A stretch of DNA of 10,569 nucleotides from Candidatus Rokuibacteriota bacterium (GTDB lineage Bacteria > Methylomirabilota > Methylomirabilia > Rokubacteriales > CSP1-6). Below are positions 1 through 7,586 of the stretch, piece after piece (within the stretch, counting starts at the first letter, position 1; the number at the start of each line of letters is the position of its first letter). The position numbers were made by a program, and so were the translations under genes. A model generated the notes under the pieces. That model saw nothing but the letters and a program-made list of their open reading frames with translations, was not told the DNA's origin and ran no database searches. The stretch spans positions 3,272-13,840 of the forward strand of contig QHRS01000042.1 of assembly GCA_003221435.1 (NCBI GenBank), given 5' to 3'.

Positions 1-881
1 TACGGCGCGAAGTTCACCGCGGAGGCGGGAAGCGCGATGACGTCGTTGGCTTTGCCGACACTGACCTCGACCTCGACGAACATGCCGGGCCGCAGCGCGC
101 CCTGGAGATTGCGGAACGTGGCCTGAATGCGCACGTTTCGCGTGGCCTCGTCGACCACGGAGTTGATCGCCGTGATCCGACCCCTGGACACCGCCACGCC
201 GATGCTCTCCGCGGCCACGCCCACCTCGGCGCCGACCTTGAGATCGCGGACTACCTGCTGGGGCACCGAGAAGTTGACGTAGATCGGATCCAGTGACTGG
301 AGCGGGACGACCGGGTCGCCGGGGTTCAGGTACTGGCCCAGGTTGATCTGGCGGATACCCAGCACTCCGGCGAACGGCGCCCGGATCTGCTTGCGCTCGA
401 TCACCGCCCGGATCTCGCCGGCCCGCGCGTCCGCCTGCTTGGCTTCGGCCGCGGACCGGTCGTAATCGGCCTGCGCGACCACTTCCTTGTCCCGCAGCTG
501 CTGCGTGCGCTCGAGATTGACGTGGGCCAGCTCGCGCTGGGCCTCGGCCGCGGCGAGCTGGGCACGCTCCTGGCTAGTGTCGAGCCGCACGAGCACGGCG
601 CCGGCGCCGACGCGCTCCCCGGAGGCGAAGTCGATCTTCTCGACGATGCCGGGCAGGTCCGCGCTCACGGTGACGCCCTGCACCGCCTCCGCGGTCCCGA
701 TCGCGCTCACGCTGGAGGGCCAGCGCTCCCGGCGCGCGACGATCGTGGTGACGGCCTCGGGCGGAGGATGCCACGACGCGCCCTGCGCCATGGCGGTGCG
801 GATCTGCTGGAACTTCACGAAGCCCAGGCCGACGACGAGCAACAGCATCGACGCGAGCACGAGAATCATTCGTCTTGCCAT
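1..881 (-). CDS. RND efflux periplasmic adaptor (HlyD/MdtA/MexE-like), 3' end outside window
   Basis: This is the membrane-fusion protein of a tripartite efflux pump, which bridges the inner-membrane RND permease and the TolC-like outer-membrane factor in the periplasm. The frame from ATG at 881 gives 293 complete codons and is still open at position 1, so the C-terminal membrane-proximal part is missing. Residues 5-22 form one hydrophobic N-terminal segment (anchor or signal). Residues about 76-101 (LPGIVEKIDFASGERVGAGA) are the first half of the lipoyl domain. A helical hairpin follows at about 103-163, and the second lipoyl half at about 165-195 has RAPFAGVLG and the GQYLNPGDP turn. The beta-barrel domain comes next, with DPIYVNFSVPQ and LRPGMFVEVEV. 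The start is backed by AGGGGGA about 7 bases upstream. It lies 15 bases after the TolC-like gene on the same strand, so the two are surely co-transcribed. The pump gene is expected immediately downstream. Substrate cannot be inferred. Confidence 0.93.
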   Translation of the reverse strand, partial: MARRMILVLASMLLLVVGLGFVKFQQIRTAMAQGASWHPPPEAVTTIVARRERWPSSVSAIGTAEAVQGVTVSADLPGIVEKIDFASGERVGAGAVLVRLDTSQERAQLAAAEAQRELAHVNLERTQQLRDKEVVAQADYDRSAAEAKQADARAGEIRAVIERKQIRAPFAGVLGIRQINLGQYLNPGDPVVPLQSLDPIYVNFSVPQQVVRDLKVGAEVGVAAESIGVAVSRGRITAINSVVDEATRNVRIQATFRNLQGALRPGMFVEVEVSVGKANDVIALPASAVNFAP

Positions 882-896
882 GAGTGAGTCCCCCTG

Positions 897-2459
897 TTAT
901 TGGCTGCTTCCACCGAGGTGGATGCCGCGCTCCTCGATCAGCGACCCGGTGGCCCGCGCCATCTCGGTCACGGCCGTCCGGTAGTCGGTGAGCGCGGAGA
1001 TCTCGTCGAGCCGCGCCCGCGACAGGTCGTTCTGGCGCGTGAGCACCAGGAAATTCGTGGACAGCCCGCTGCCGTAGCGGTCGCGCTCGGCCGAGAGCTG
1101 GACCTCCGCGGCCTCGCGGCCGGCGCGGGCGGCCTCGATCCTCTGGCCCGCCGTCTGCAACGCCGCCGCGGCGTCGAGCACCTCCGCGCGGATCGTGTTG
1201 CGCACCCGCGCCAGGTCGGCCTCGGCTTGGCGCTCGAGGTGGCGGGCGGCCTCGGCATTGCCGCGCGCGGCCCGGTTCAGGATCGGCAGTCCGAGCACCA
1301 CTCCGACCCGCGCCGCGTCGAAGTCGCCGCGGCCGAGCGACTGGAATGACGTCGCCCAGTTCCCGTCGAGCCCGGCCGGCACCGCGGCGGGCCCGGCCGC
1401 GTTGCGCGCGCCGGCGAGCCCAAACCGGTCGTAGGAGAGAACCGCATCGAGCCTGGGCCACACGCCGTCGCTCGCGAACGCCGCCTCCGCGCGGCGCCGG
1501 TCCACGACCGCCTGGCCCAGCTCGAGCTCGGCGCGGGCCGAGAGCCCCCGCTCGACGGACTCCGCGACCTCCACCGGCGCCGCCTCCGCCGCGACGCTGT
1601 CGGCGGGGACGATGGATGCGAGCCACGATCTCTCGTCGCCGTCGCCGAGGATCAGGAGCTTGAGCGCGTTCTCCGCGCGCGCGACGGTTTCCGTCGCCGC
1701 CAGCAGCTCGCCGCGCCGCCGCTCGATCTCGGCCTGCGGCTCGGCGAGCTCGGTCCGCGGCGCGGAGCCGCTTTGCACTCGCGAGCGCGTCAGCTCCAGC
1801 TGCTCCTCGGCGAGGCTCACCGCTTCCTCGCGCACGCTCACGCCGAGCCGGGCGGCGGCGAGCGCCCAGTACGCTCGCTCGGCGGCGGCGATCGTCTCGT
1901 TCAGCGTCCGCCTGAGCGAGGCCGCGGCGCCCCGATGCCCGGCCTTCGTCACGCGCAGCTCGAGCCGCGCCCCGTCGATGGCACGGTCGCGCAGGAGCGG
2001 CTGGCGCAGCTCGACGCCGGCCTCCGTGCTGTAAGCGGGAGAGAGCGGCGTGAACACGCCTTCGGACGTGGCACGCGCGCCGCTGCCCCGGAGCGTCAGC
2101 GCGCCGCCGGTGGGAAGGAGCTGCCGGATCGAAGCGTCGGCCCCGAGGGACTTGGTCTCGGGAGCGAGCTGCCCCGCGGGCGCTCCGGAGAACGAGGAGT
2201 TCACCGGCGGCTGCGAGCGATCCGCCGCGCCCTCAAGCTCCAGTAGGGGATCGTAGGCTCCGCGCGCCGCCCGCGCCGCAGCGGCTGCGGCGCCCAGCGC
2301 CTCGCGCTCGATCACGATGCCCTCGCTCTTCCGGAGCGCGAGCCCGATCGCCTCGTCCAGCGTCAACCGCTGCTCCGCAGCCGCCGCCGCCGCGACCCGC
2401 GGGGCCACGGGCACGAGCAGCGCCACCAGCAGCGCCCAGCCGCGAACCGACATGCTCAC
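897..2459 (-). CDS. TolC-family outer-membrane efflux factor
   Basis: This is the outer-membrane channel component of the efflux system encoded with the adaptor. The 520-residue product starts with a hydrophobic segment (WALLVALLVPVAP, residues 8-20) and an Ala-rich cleavage region near residue 28, as expected for Sec export. Then comes RLTLDEAIGLALRKS, the typical opening of the OEP (outer-membrane efflux protein) fold. Two long Ala/Glu/Arg-rich helical stretches (roughly 180-270 and 410-500) correspond to the repeated coiled-coil hairpins. The strands LPTGGALTLRGSG and VGVVLGLPILNRAARGNAEAA fit the barrel and the conserved helix entry. The length is normal for the family. The start chosen is GTG at 2459, because AGGAGG (2471-2466) lies exactly 6 bases before it and GTGA overlaps the stop of the upstream small gene by 4 bases. 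ATG at 2453 is the alternative and has a long 12-base spacing. The frame is open further upstream to 2564, but that part overlaps the small gene and is not needed. Translational coupling is likely. Confidence 0.93.
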   Translation of the reverse strand: MSMSVRGWALLVALLVPVAPRVAAAAAAEQRLTLDEAIGLALRKSEGIVIEREALGAAAAAARAARGAYDPLLELEGAADRSQPPVNSSFSGAPAGQLAPETKSLGADASIRQLLPTGGALTLRGSGARATSEGVFTPLSPAYSTEAGVELRQPLLRDRAIDGARLELRVTKAGHRGAAASLRRTLNETIAAAERAYWALAAARLGVSVREEAVSLAEEQLELTRSRVQSGSAPRTELAEPQAEIERRRGELLAATETVARAENALKLLILGDGDERSWLASIVPADSVAAEAAPVEVAESVERGLSARAELELGQAVVDRRRAEAAFASDGVWPRLDAVLSYDRFGLAGARNAAGPAAVPAGLDGNWATSFQSLGRGDFDAARVGVVLGLPILNRAARGNAEAARHLERQAEADLARVRNTIRAEVLDAAAALQTAGQRIEAARAGREAAEVQLSAERDRYGSGLSTNFLVLTRQNDLSRARLDEISALTDYRTAVTEMARATGSLIEERGIHLGGSSQ

Positions 2460-2692
2460 CAGCAGCCTCCTCTCAGATCGGTCTTCTGCAGCCGCGGGCC
2501 GATGGCCCGGGCGAATCTCGACAGCTCCTGGGGATCGATGTGAAGCAGCGAGTGCAGCTCGCACGCGTTGAGCTCCATTCCCAGGTCCTGCAGCTCCTGC
2601 AGCGCCGCGCGCGGATTCTGGGTGAATCGGTCGCGGAGGCCTTCGTCCGTGGCCAGGATCCCGATGACCTTCTCCACGCTGTGCTGGCTCAT
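2456..2692 (-). CDS. NHLP-clan / RiPP-leader-like small protein (Os1348 or Franean1_4349 type)
   Basis: This is a 78-residue protein without signal peptide or membrane helix. Its layout, VEKVIGILATDEGLRDRF, NPRAALQEL, then ELHSLLHIDPQELSRFA, is the helical pattern I associate with small families annotated as 'Os1348 family NHLP clan protein' or 'Franean1_4349 family RiPP'. These resemble nitrile-hydratase/Nif11-type leader peptides, and their functions are mostly unknown. The assignment is by remembered pattern only. AGGGAG lies about 8 bases upstream of ATG 2692. The last residues are TDLRGGCW. The codons AGA GGA GGC for R-G-G are themselves the Shine-Dalgarno of the TolC gene, and the TGA stop overlaps its GTG start, so expression is coupled to the efflux genes. 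No RiPP-modifying enzyme (radical SAM, YcaO, LanM) or peptidase-ABC transporter is in the window, so a true peptide precursor is uncertain. A small regulatory or accessory protein is equally possible. Confidence 0.72.
   Translation of the reverse strand: MSQHSVEKVIGILATDEGLRDRFTQNPRAALQELQDLGMELNACELHSLLHIDPQELSRFARAIGPRLQKTDLRGGCW
2466..2471 (-). promoter_or_regulatory. Shine-Dalgarno AGGAGG inside the small gene, deciding the TolC start
   Basis: On the minus strand AGGAGG is followed by six bases (CTGCTG) and then GTG at 2459. The ideal spacing and the GTGA start/stop overlap favour GTG 2459 over ATG 2453. The site lies within the last codons of the small gene, a classical arrangement for coupled re-initiation. 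Confidence 0.75.
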
Positions 2693-2737
2693 TGCCCCCG
2701 CTCCCTATTCACGAGGAACTTCCCGCGCCGCAGTTCG

Positions 2738-2765
2738 ATCCGGTGCCCCGCTCGGGGCACCGGAT
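2738..2765 (-). repeat. Perfect 12-bp inverted repeat, intercistronic hairpin
   Basis: The arms ATCCGGTGCCCC (2738-2749) and GGGGCACCGGAT (2754-2765) are exact reverse complements around the 4-base loop GCTC. The element sits 12 bases after the stop of the beta-barrel gene and 45 bases before the start of the small gene. The minus-strand sequence after the hairpin is CGAACTGCGG, with no T-run, so it is not a standard intrinsic terminator. It may be an attenuator, a 3'-end stabiliser for the barrel mRNA, or a processing site that sets different expression of the barrel and the efflux genes. Confidence 0.7.
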
Positions 2766-2777
2766 GCGACTCGGCGC

Positions 2778-3416
2778 TCACATCCGGTACCCGAGACCGA
2801 GCGTGACGCGCTCCATCCAGATCGGATCCGCCTTGCCGCCGGTCGAGAGCCCGGAGGCGCTCGTGGACGGGAACGCGGCGAGCTCGCGGAAATCGGCGCG
2901 CACCGACCAGTGCGGGGCGAGCGCGATGCTCGAGCCGGCTCCGAAGTTGATCGCAAACGCGGTCTCGGACTTGCCGAGCTGCGGCAGACGATCGGCGTCG
3001 GTGTTCTTGAGGAACGTGACTGCGCCCGCGCCGGCGGCCAGGTAAGGGGTCCAGGTCGCCTGCGGCCAGCCAGCCCGCAGGCTGGCTTGATAGGCCAGGA
3101 TGTCCGGCGTCTTCCTGTCCTGCTTGATACCTGTACCCGAGTCCACCTTCTGCTGCACCGGGATCATCCAGCTCAAGTCGCCCTCGACCGCGAGCAGCGG
3201 GTTGAGCTGGTAGGCAACCGCGGCGACCGCGGGGATGTCGACGAAGTGATCCGGCAGCGCCGTGTCGTTCTTGTTCAGCGCCTGGATGCCTCCCAGGAGG
3301 GAAACCTCGAAGCGCGATGCCTGGCTTGCTTCCTGTGCGGCGGCGGTCGCGGCGACCCCCGCCACCAGGATCGAAACGACGGCCGCGACGAGTGCTGCGC
3401 CTCTCCGACTGTCCAT
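2778..3416 (-). CDS. Outer-membrane beta-barrel protein, OmpA/OmpW-like small barrel
   Basis: This is a 212-residue exported protein. Residues 1-27 form a Sec signal peptide (basic MDSRRG, hydrophobic AALVAAVVSILVAGVA, cleavage near TAAAQ-E). The mature part of about 185 residues has alternating amphipathic strands typical of 8-stranded barrels: RFEVSLLGGIQAL, PLLAVEGDLSWMI, AYQASLRAGW, TPYLAAGAGAVTFLKN, AINFGAGSSIALAPHWSVRADFREL and ERVTLGLGYRM. The strand PYLAAGAGAVTF followed by FGAGSSIALAPHWSVRADFREL is the classic signature of the small OMP beta-barrel families. The last residue is Met rather than the usual Phe/Trp of BAM substrates. The start ATG at 3416 is preceded by GGAGGAA with 5-base spacing. 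It lies between the activator gene and the small/efflux genes on the same strand. Its role (porin, sensor or envelope structural protein) cannot be told from sequence. Confidence 0.85.
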   Translation of the reverse strand: MDSRRGAALVAAVVSILVAGVAATAAAQEASQASRFEVSLLGGIQALNKNDTALPDHFVDIPAVAAVAYQLNPLLAVEGDLSWMIPVQQKVDSGTGIKQDRKTPDILAYQASLRAGWPQATWTPYLAAGAGAVTFLKNTDADRLPQLGKSETAFAINFGAGSSIALAPHWSVRADFRELAAFPSTSASGLSTGGKADPIWMERVTLGLGYRM

Positions 3417-3473
3417 GACCTTCCTCCACGTTTTGCTTCTGTCGTTTTGGCGGCCCGTGCTGCAGGAAGCGAC

Positions 3474-3492
3474 AACTCAAGAGACGTGCCGG
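3474..3492 (-). promoter_or_regulatory. Candidate sigma-54 (-24/-12) promoter upstream of the beta-barrel gene
   Basis: Read on the minus strand the sequence is CCGGCACGTCTCTTGAGTT. Against the sigma-54 consensus YTGGCACGNNNNTTGCW, the -24 block GGCACG matches exactly and TTG of the -12 block matches at the right distance (GG, ten bases, then G). The normally invariant C of the -12 GC is A, and the T before GG is C. The predicted start of transcription would leave a leader of about 48 bases before ATG 3416. The placement directly downstream of a gene for a sigma-54 activator supports it; the -12 mismatch counts against it. Confidence 0.3.
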
Positions 3493-3650
3493 CGGGCGAG
3501 AGCGGCTCGAGAATGCCCGCCACGTCGTGTGGCGGCAGGGAGTTGCGATGAGGAAGCTTCTTGGGGCAGGACGCGAGCGCCGCGTCCATGTGCTGACGAT
3601 GAATCGACAACCTGTCGGTGTGTCCGCGCTCATGCGCAGCCTACCGAGAG

Positions 3651-3672
3651 CGCCGGCAAGCGAGGGCCGGCG
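3651..3672 (-). terminator. Hairpin after the regulator gene, possible terminator
   Basis: CGCCGGC (3651-3657) and GCCGGCG (3666-3672) form a 7-bp inverted repeat with an 8-base loop, 37 bases after the stop of the sigma-54 regulator. No T-run follows on the minus strand, so termination here would be weak or Rho-assisted. The rest of the 293-base gap (3417-3709) shows only the candidate -24/-12 element and the ribosome site of the barrel gene. Confidence 0.25.
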
Positions 3673-3709
3673 TCAGTCCGGGATCATGAATAGTCAGGGC
3701 TGTGGAGTG

Positions 3710-5800
<2,091 letters not shown>

Positions 5801-6115
5801 GCGCAGCCTTTCGATGCACGTCAAGCGATTGTGGTGCGGCTTGTTGCGAGGGCCCAATAGCGGTGACAGACGCGATGCCAAGAGTCAAGCGTGCGGCGGG
5901 GTTCCACGCTCCCGGGGGCCTGCTCGCCAGCGTGCCCAGGGGCTCCGTTTGCTGGCGTGGCCCGGCCCTCCCATTGATCGGATCGAGCGCGCAGGCTCGA
6001 CCCTGGTGGTCGAGGGCGTCACCGTGCGCGTCACCCCGGCAAGGTCGTGCGGCCGGAATTTCAGTCCCTCCGACTGCTCGCGAGAATGCCGCCGCACCCG
6101 TTACCATGCTTCCTC
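5801..6115. other. 315-base gap without a supported gene, between divergent genes
   Basis: This stretch separates the regulator (minus) from the MoaD-like gene (plus) and must hold both promoters, but I see no convincing -35/-10 pair on either strand. It contains a 6-6-6 dyad (5983-6000) and two direct copies of GCGTCACC (6016-6023 and 6028-6035). An open plus-strand frame over about 5995-6060 reads GSTLVVEGVTVRVTPA. That looks protein-like but has no supporting start and is probably chance or a relic. Confidence 0.5.
5983..6000. repeat. Dyad TCGAGC-N6-GCTCGA, possible operator
   Basis: The half-sites TCGAGC (5983-5988) and GCTCGA (5995-6000) are perfect inverted copies with a 6-base spacer. 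The site lies in the divergent intergenic region, 116 bases before the MoaD-like start. Its size fits a dimeric regulator site, but in GC-rich DNA a 6-bp dyad can arise by chance. Confidence 0.25.
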
Positions 6116-6403
6116 ATGAGCGGAGACACGGCCGTCACGATCCAGGTTCCGGGGGCGCTGCGCGATTGCTGCGGGGGCGCCTTGCAGGTCCTGCTCTCGG
6201 CCTCGAACGTACGCGCCGCGCTCGAGGAACTCGAGCGGCGCCATCCGTCGTTGTACCGTAGCGTCTGCGACGAGACGGGTACGGTGCGCCGCCACGTGAA
6301 CCTGTTCGTGAACACGTCCAACGTTCGTGACCGGGAAGGGCTCGACACGGCGCTGGCACCGGGAGACGTCGTCACGATCCTGCCTGCGATCTCGGGAGGT
6401 TGA
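6116..6403 (+). CDS. MoaD/ThiS-like sulfur-carrier-type protein
   Basis: This is a 95-residue ubiquitin-fold protein. TAVTIQVPGALRD forms the first beta strands and NVRAALEELERRHPSLY the central helix. VNLFVNTSNVRDREGLDTAL, then PGDVVTILPAISGG, is the standard end of the MoaD/ThiS family. The terminal Gly-Gly (94-95), the residues adenylated and thiocarboxylated in working carriers, is intact. MoaD donates sulfur to molybdopterin, ThiS to thiazole, and relatives serve other sulfur transfers. No MoeB/ThiF activating enzyme or molybdopterin synthase subunit is nearby, so the pathway is not shown. ATG 6116 was chosen because the fold begins there. Its ribosome site is weak, and an in-frame ATG at 6086 would add ten non-conserved residues. 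The downstream propeller gene starts 2 bases after the stop, with its Shine-Dalgarno inside this gene, so the two form a coupled pair. Confidence 0.88.
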   Translation: MSGDTAVTIQVPGALRDCCGGALQVLLSASNVRAALEELERRHPSLYRSVCDETGTVRRHVNLFVNTSNVRDREGLDTALAPGDVVTILPAISGG

Positions 6404-6405
6404 AC

Positions 6406-7497
6406 ATGCCGGAGCGATTGATTCTGTGCGTCGGGACCAAGAAGGGCCTGTTCGTTGCCGAGGCGCCGAGGACTCGGCGCAAGTTCACGCTGCGCGGACC
6501 GTTCGGATCAGGCGTAGCTGTGTATGCGGCGCTGATCGACAGGCGCGGCACGCCGCGGCTCTACGCCTCGAGCTGCAACGCCTTCTTCGGCATGAAGGTC
6601 CTGCGCTCTACCGATCTCGGCAAGACGTTCAAGGAGACAAAGTCCGCCCCCGCGTTTCCGAAGGAAGATGGGCGGGCGCTCGCCAACATCTGGTCGCTCG
6701 AAGCCGGCGGCGGCAAGAAGGACCTGTGGTGCGGCGTCGAGCCGGCGTCGCTGTTCAGGAGCAGCGATGGCGGCGATTCCTGGGAGATGGTTTCGGGCAT
6801 CAGCAACCACGAGCACGCTCGGAAATGGCAGCCGGGAAACGGCGGGCTGTGCATGCACACGATCCTGCGCGACGGGAACCGTGTGCACCTCGGCATCTCG
6901 ACCGGCGGGCACTACCTGAGCGAAGACGGCGGCGCCACGTTCACGGCTTCCAACCAGGGCATCGGTGCCGGGTTCGTGCCAGATCCCTACCCGGAATTCG
7001 GGCAGTGCGTGCACAAGATCGCGGGCCACAAGGACGCGCCCGGCCGGCTCTACATCCAGAATCACGGCGGCTGGCCCGACCGGCCCGGGATCGGCGTGCT
7101 GCGCAGCGACGATTACGGCCACACCTGGCGATCGATCGCCGACGGGCTGCCGTCCGACTTCGGTTTCCCGATCGTCGTGCACCCGCACGACGCCGACACG
7201 GTGTACGTCATGCCGCTCGAGCCCGCGACGCGCACCTGTCCCGGCGGCTCGCCCGCCGTGTGGCGCAGCGAGGACGGCGGCGAATCGTGGCGGCGGCTTG
7301 CCCGCGGGCTGCCCAAGAAGGAGAGCTTCTTCACGATCCAGCGCGATGCGATGGACATCGACCAGCTCAAGTCGCCGGCGCTCTACTTCGGCACCACCAC
7401 TGGGCAGCTCTGGATCGGTCGAGACGGCGGCGAGGAGTGGGAGTGCCTGTTCGAATCGCTCCCGCCGATCCACTGCGTGAAGGCCGCGGTGGTGTGA
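6406..7497 (+). CDS. BNR/Asp-box six-bladed beta-propeller protein (sialidase-like fold, WD40/YVTN/BNR type)
   Basis: The 363-residue protein has no signal peptide or membrane helix, so it is probably cytoplasmic. It carries six Asp-box motifs (S-x-D-x-G-x-[TS]-[WF]): STDLGKTF 68-75, SSDGGDSW 119-126, SEDGGATF 172-179, SDDYGHTW 234-241, SEDGGESW 288-295 and the degenerate GRDGGEEW 338-345. They are spaced about 50-60 residues apart, as expected for six blades. Asp boxes are structural turns, found in sialidases, photosystem-II factor Ycf48 and VPS10 proteins. They do not prove glycosidase activity, and I see no sialidase FRIP motif or Arg triad. Other recognisable segments are NHEHARKWQPGNGG and the Asn-His-Gly stretch IQNHGGWPD. 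ATG 6406 has GGAGG (6395-6399) 6 bases upstream; a TTG at 6400 is in frame but unneeded. Co-expression with the MoaD-like protein is likely. The molecular role is unknown. Confidence 0.85.
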   Translation: MPERLILCVGTKKGLFVAEAPRTRRKFTLRGPFGSGVAVYAALIDRRGTPRLYASSCNAFFGMKVLRSTDLGKTFKETKSAPAFPKEDGRALANIWSLEAGGGKKDLWCGVEPASLFRSSDGGDSWEMVSGISNHEHARKWQPGNGGLCMHTILRDGNRVHLGISTGGHYLSEDGGATFTASNQGIGAGFVPDPYPEFGQCVHKIAGHKDAPGRLYIQNHGGWPDRPGIGVLRSDDYGHTWRSIADGLPSDFGFPIVVHPHDADTVYVMPLEPATRTCPGGSPAVWRSEDGGESWRRLARGLPKKESFFTIQRDAMDIDQLKSPALYFGTTTGQLWIGRDGGEEWECLFESLPPIHCVKAAVV

Positions 7498-7505
7498 GGC
7501 TCGCG

Positions 7506-7537
7506 GCGGCGCCCGCGCTCGTGCGCGCGGGCGCCGC
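7506..7537 (+). repeat. Perfect 13-bp inverted repeat after the propeller gene
   Basis: GCGGCGCCCGCGC (7506-7518) and GCGCGGGCGCCGC (7525-7537) pair exactly around TCGTGC, starting 8 bases after the stop codon. No T-run follows. It probably works with the terminator 25 bases downstream, or protects the 3' end. It could also stop convergent transcription coming from the opposite side. Confidence 0.6.
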
Positions 7538-7562
7538 TCCGACATCTCGCGAAGATTCGGCT

Positions 7563-7583
7563 GGGCGGTCGCGCCGCCCTTTT
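7563..7583 (+). terminator. Intrinsic terminator of the MoaD-like/propeller transcript
   Basis: GGGCGG (7563-7568), loop TCGCG and CCGCCC (7574-7579) are followed directly by TTTT on the plus strand. This is a short GC-rich hairpin plus U-run, 65 bases after the propeller stop and just before the convergent gene's stop codon. The same hairpin read on the minus strand has no T-run after it. Confidence 0.6.
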
Positions 7584-7586
7584 CAC

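Noticed and set aside
574..1626. 350-codon minus-strand frame across the adaptor/TolC junction
   Set aside because: It is Arg/Gly-rich and spans the junction of two recognised genes in another frame.
2456..2472. Gly-Gly of the small protein as a double-glycine leader cleavage site
   Set aside because: Only Cys-Trp would remain as core peptide, and the two Gly codons are explained by the embedded Shine-Dalgarno of the next gene.
3068..3087. 8-bp inverted repeat AGCCAGCC-CGCA-GGCTGGCT
   Set aside because: It lies inside the beta-barrel coding region and is explained by codons; no regulatory context.
3533..3548. Sigma-54-like GGCAGGGAGTTGCG on the plus strand
   Set aside because: The GG-GC spacing is 9 instead of 10 bases and no plus-strand gene follows.
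5937..5953. CAGGGGCTCCGTTTGCT, sigma-54-like, upstream of the MoaD-like gene
   Set aside because: The -12 TTTGCT and spacing fit, but the -24 block (AGGGGC) is poor and the site is about 160 bases from the start codon. Not enough to call.
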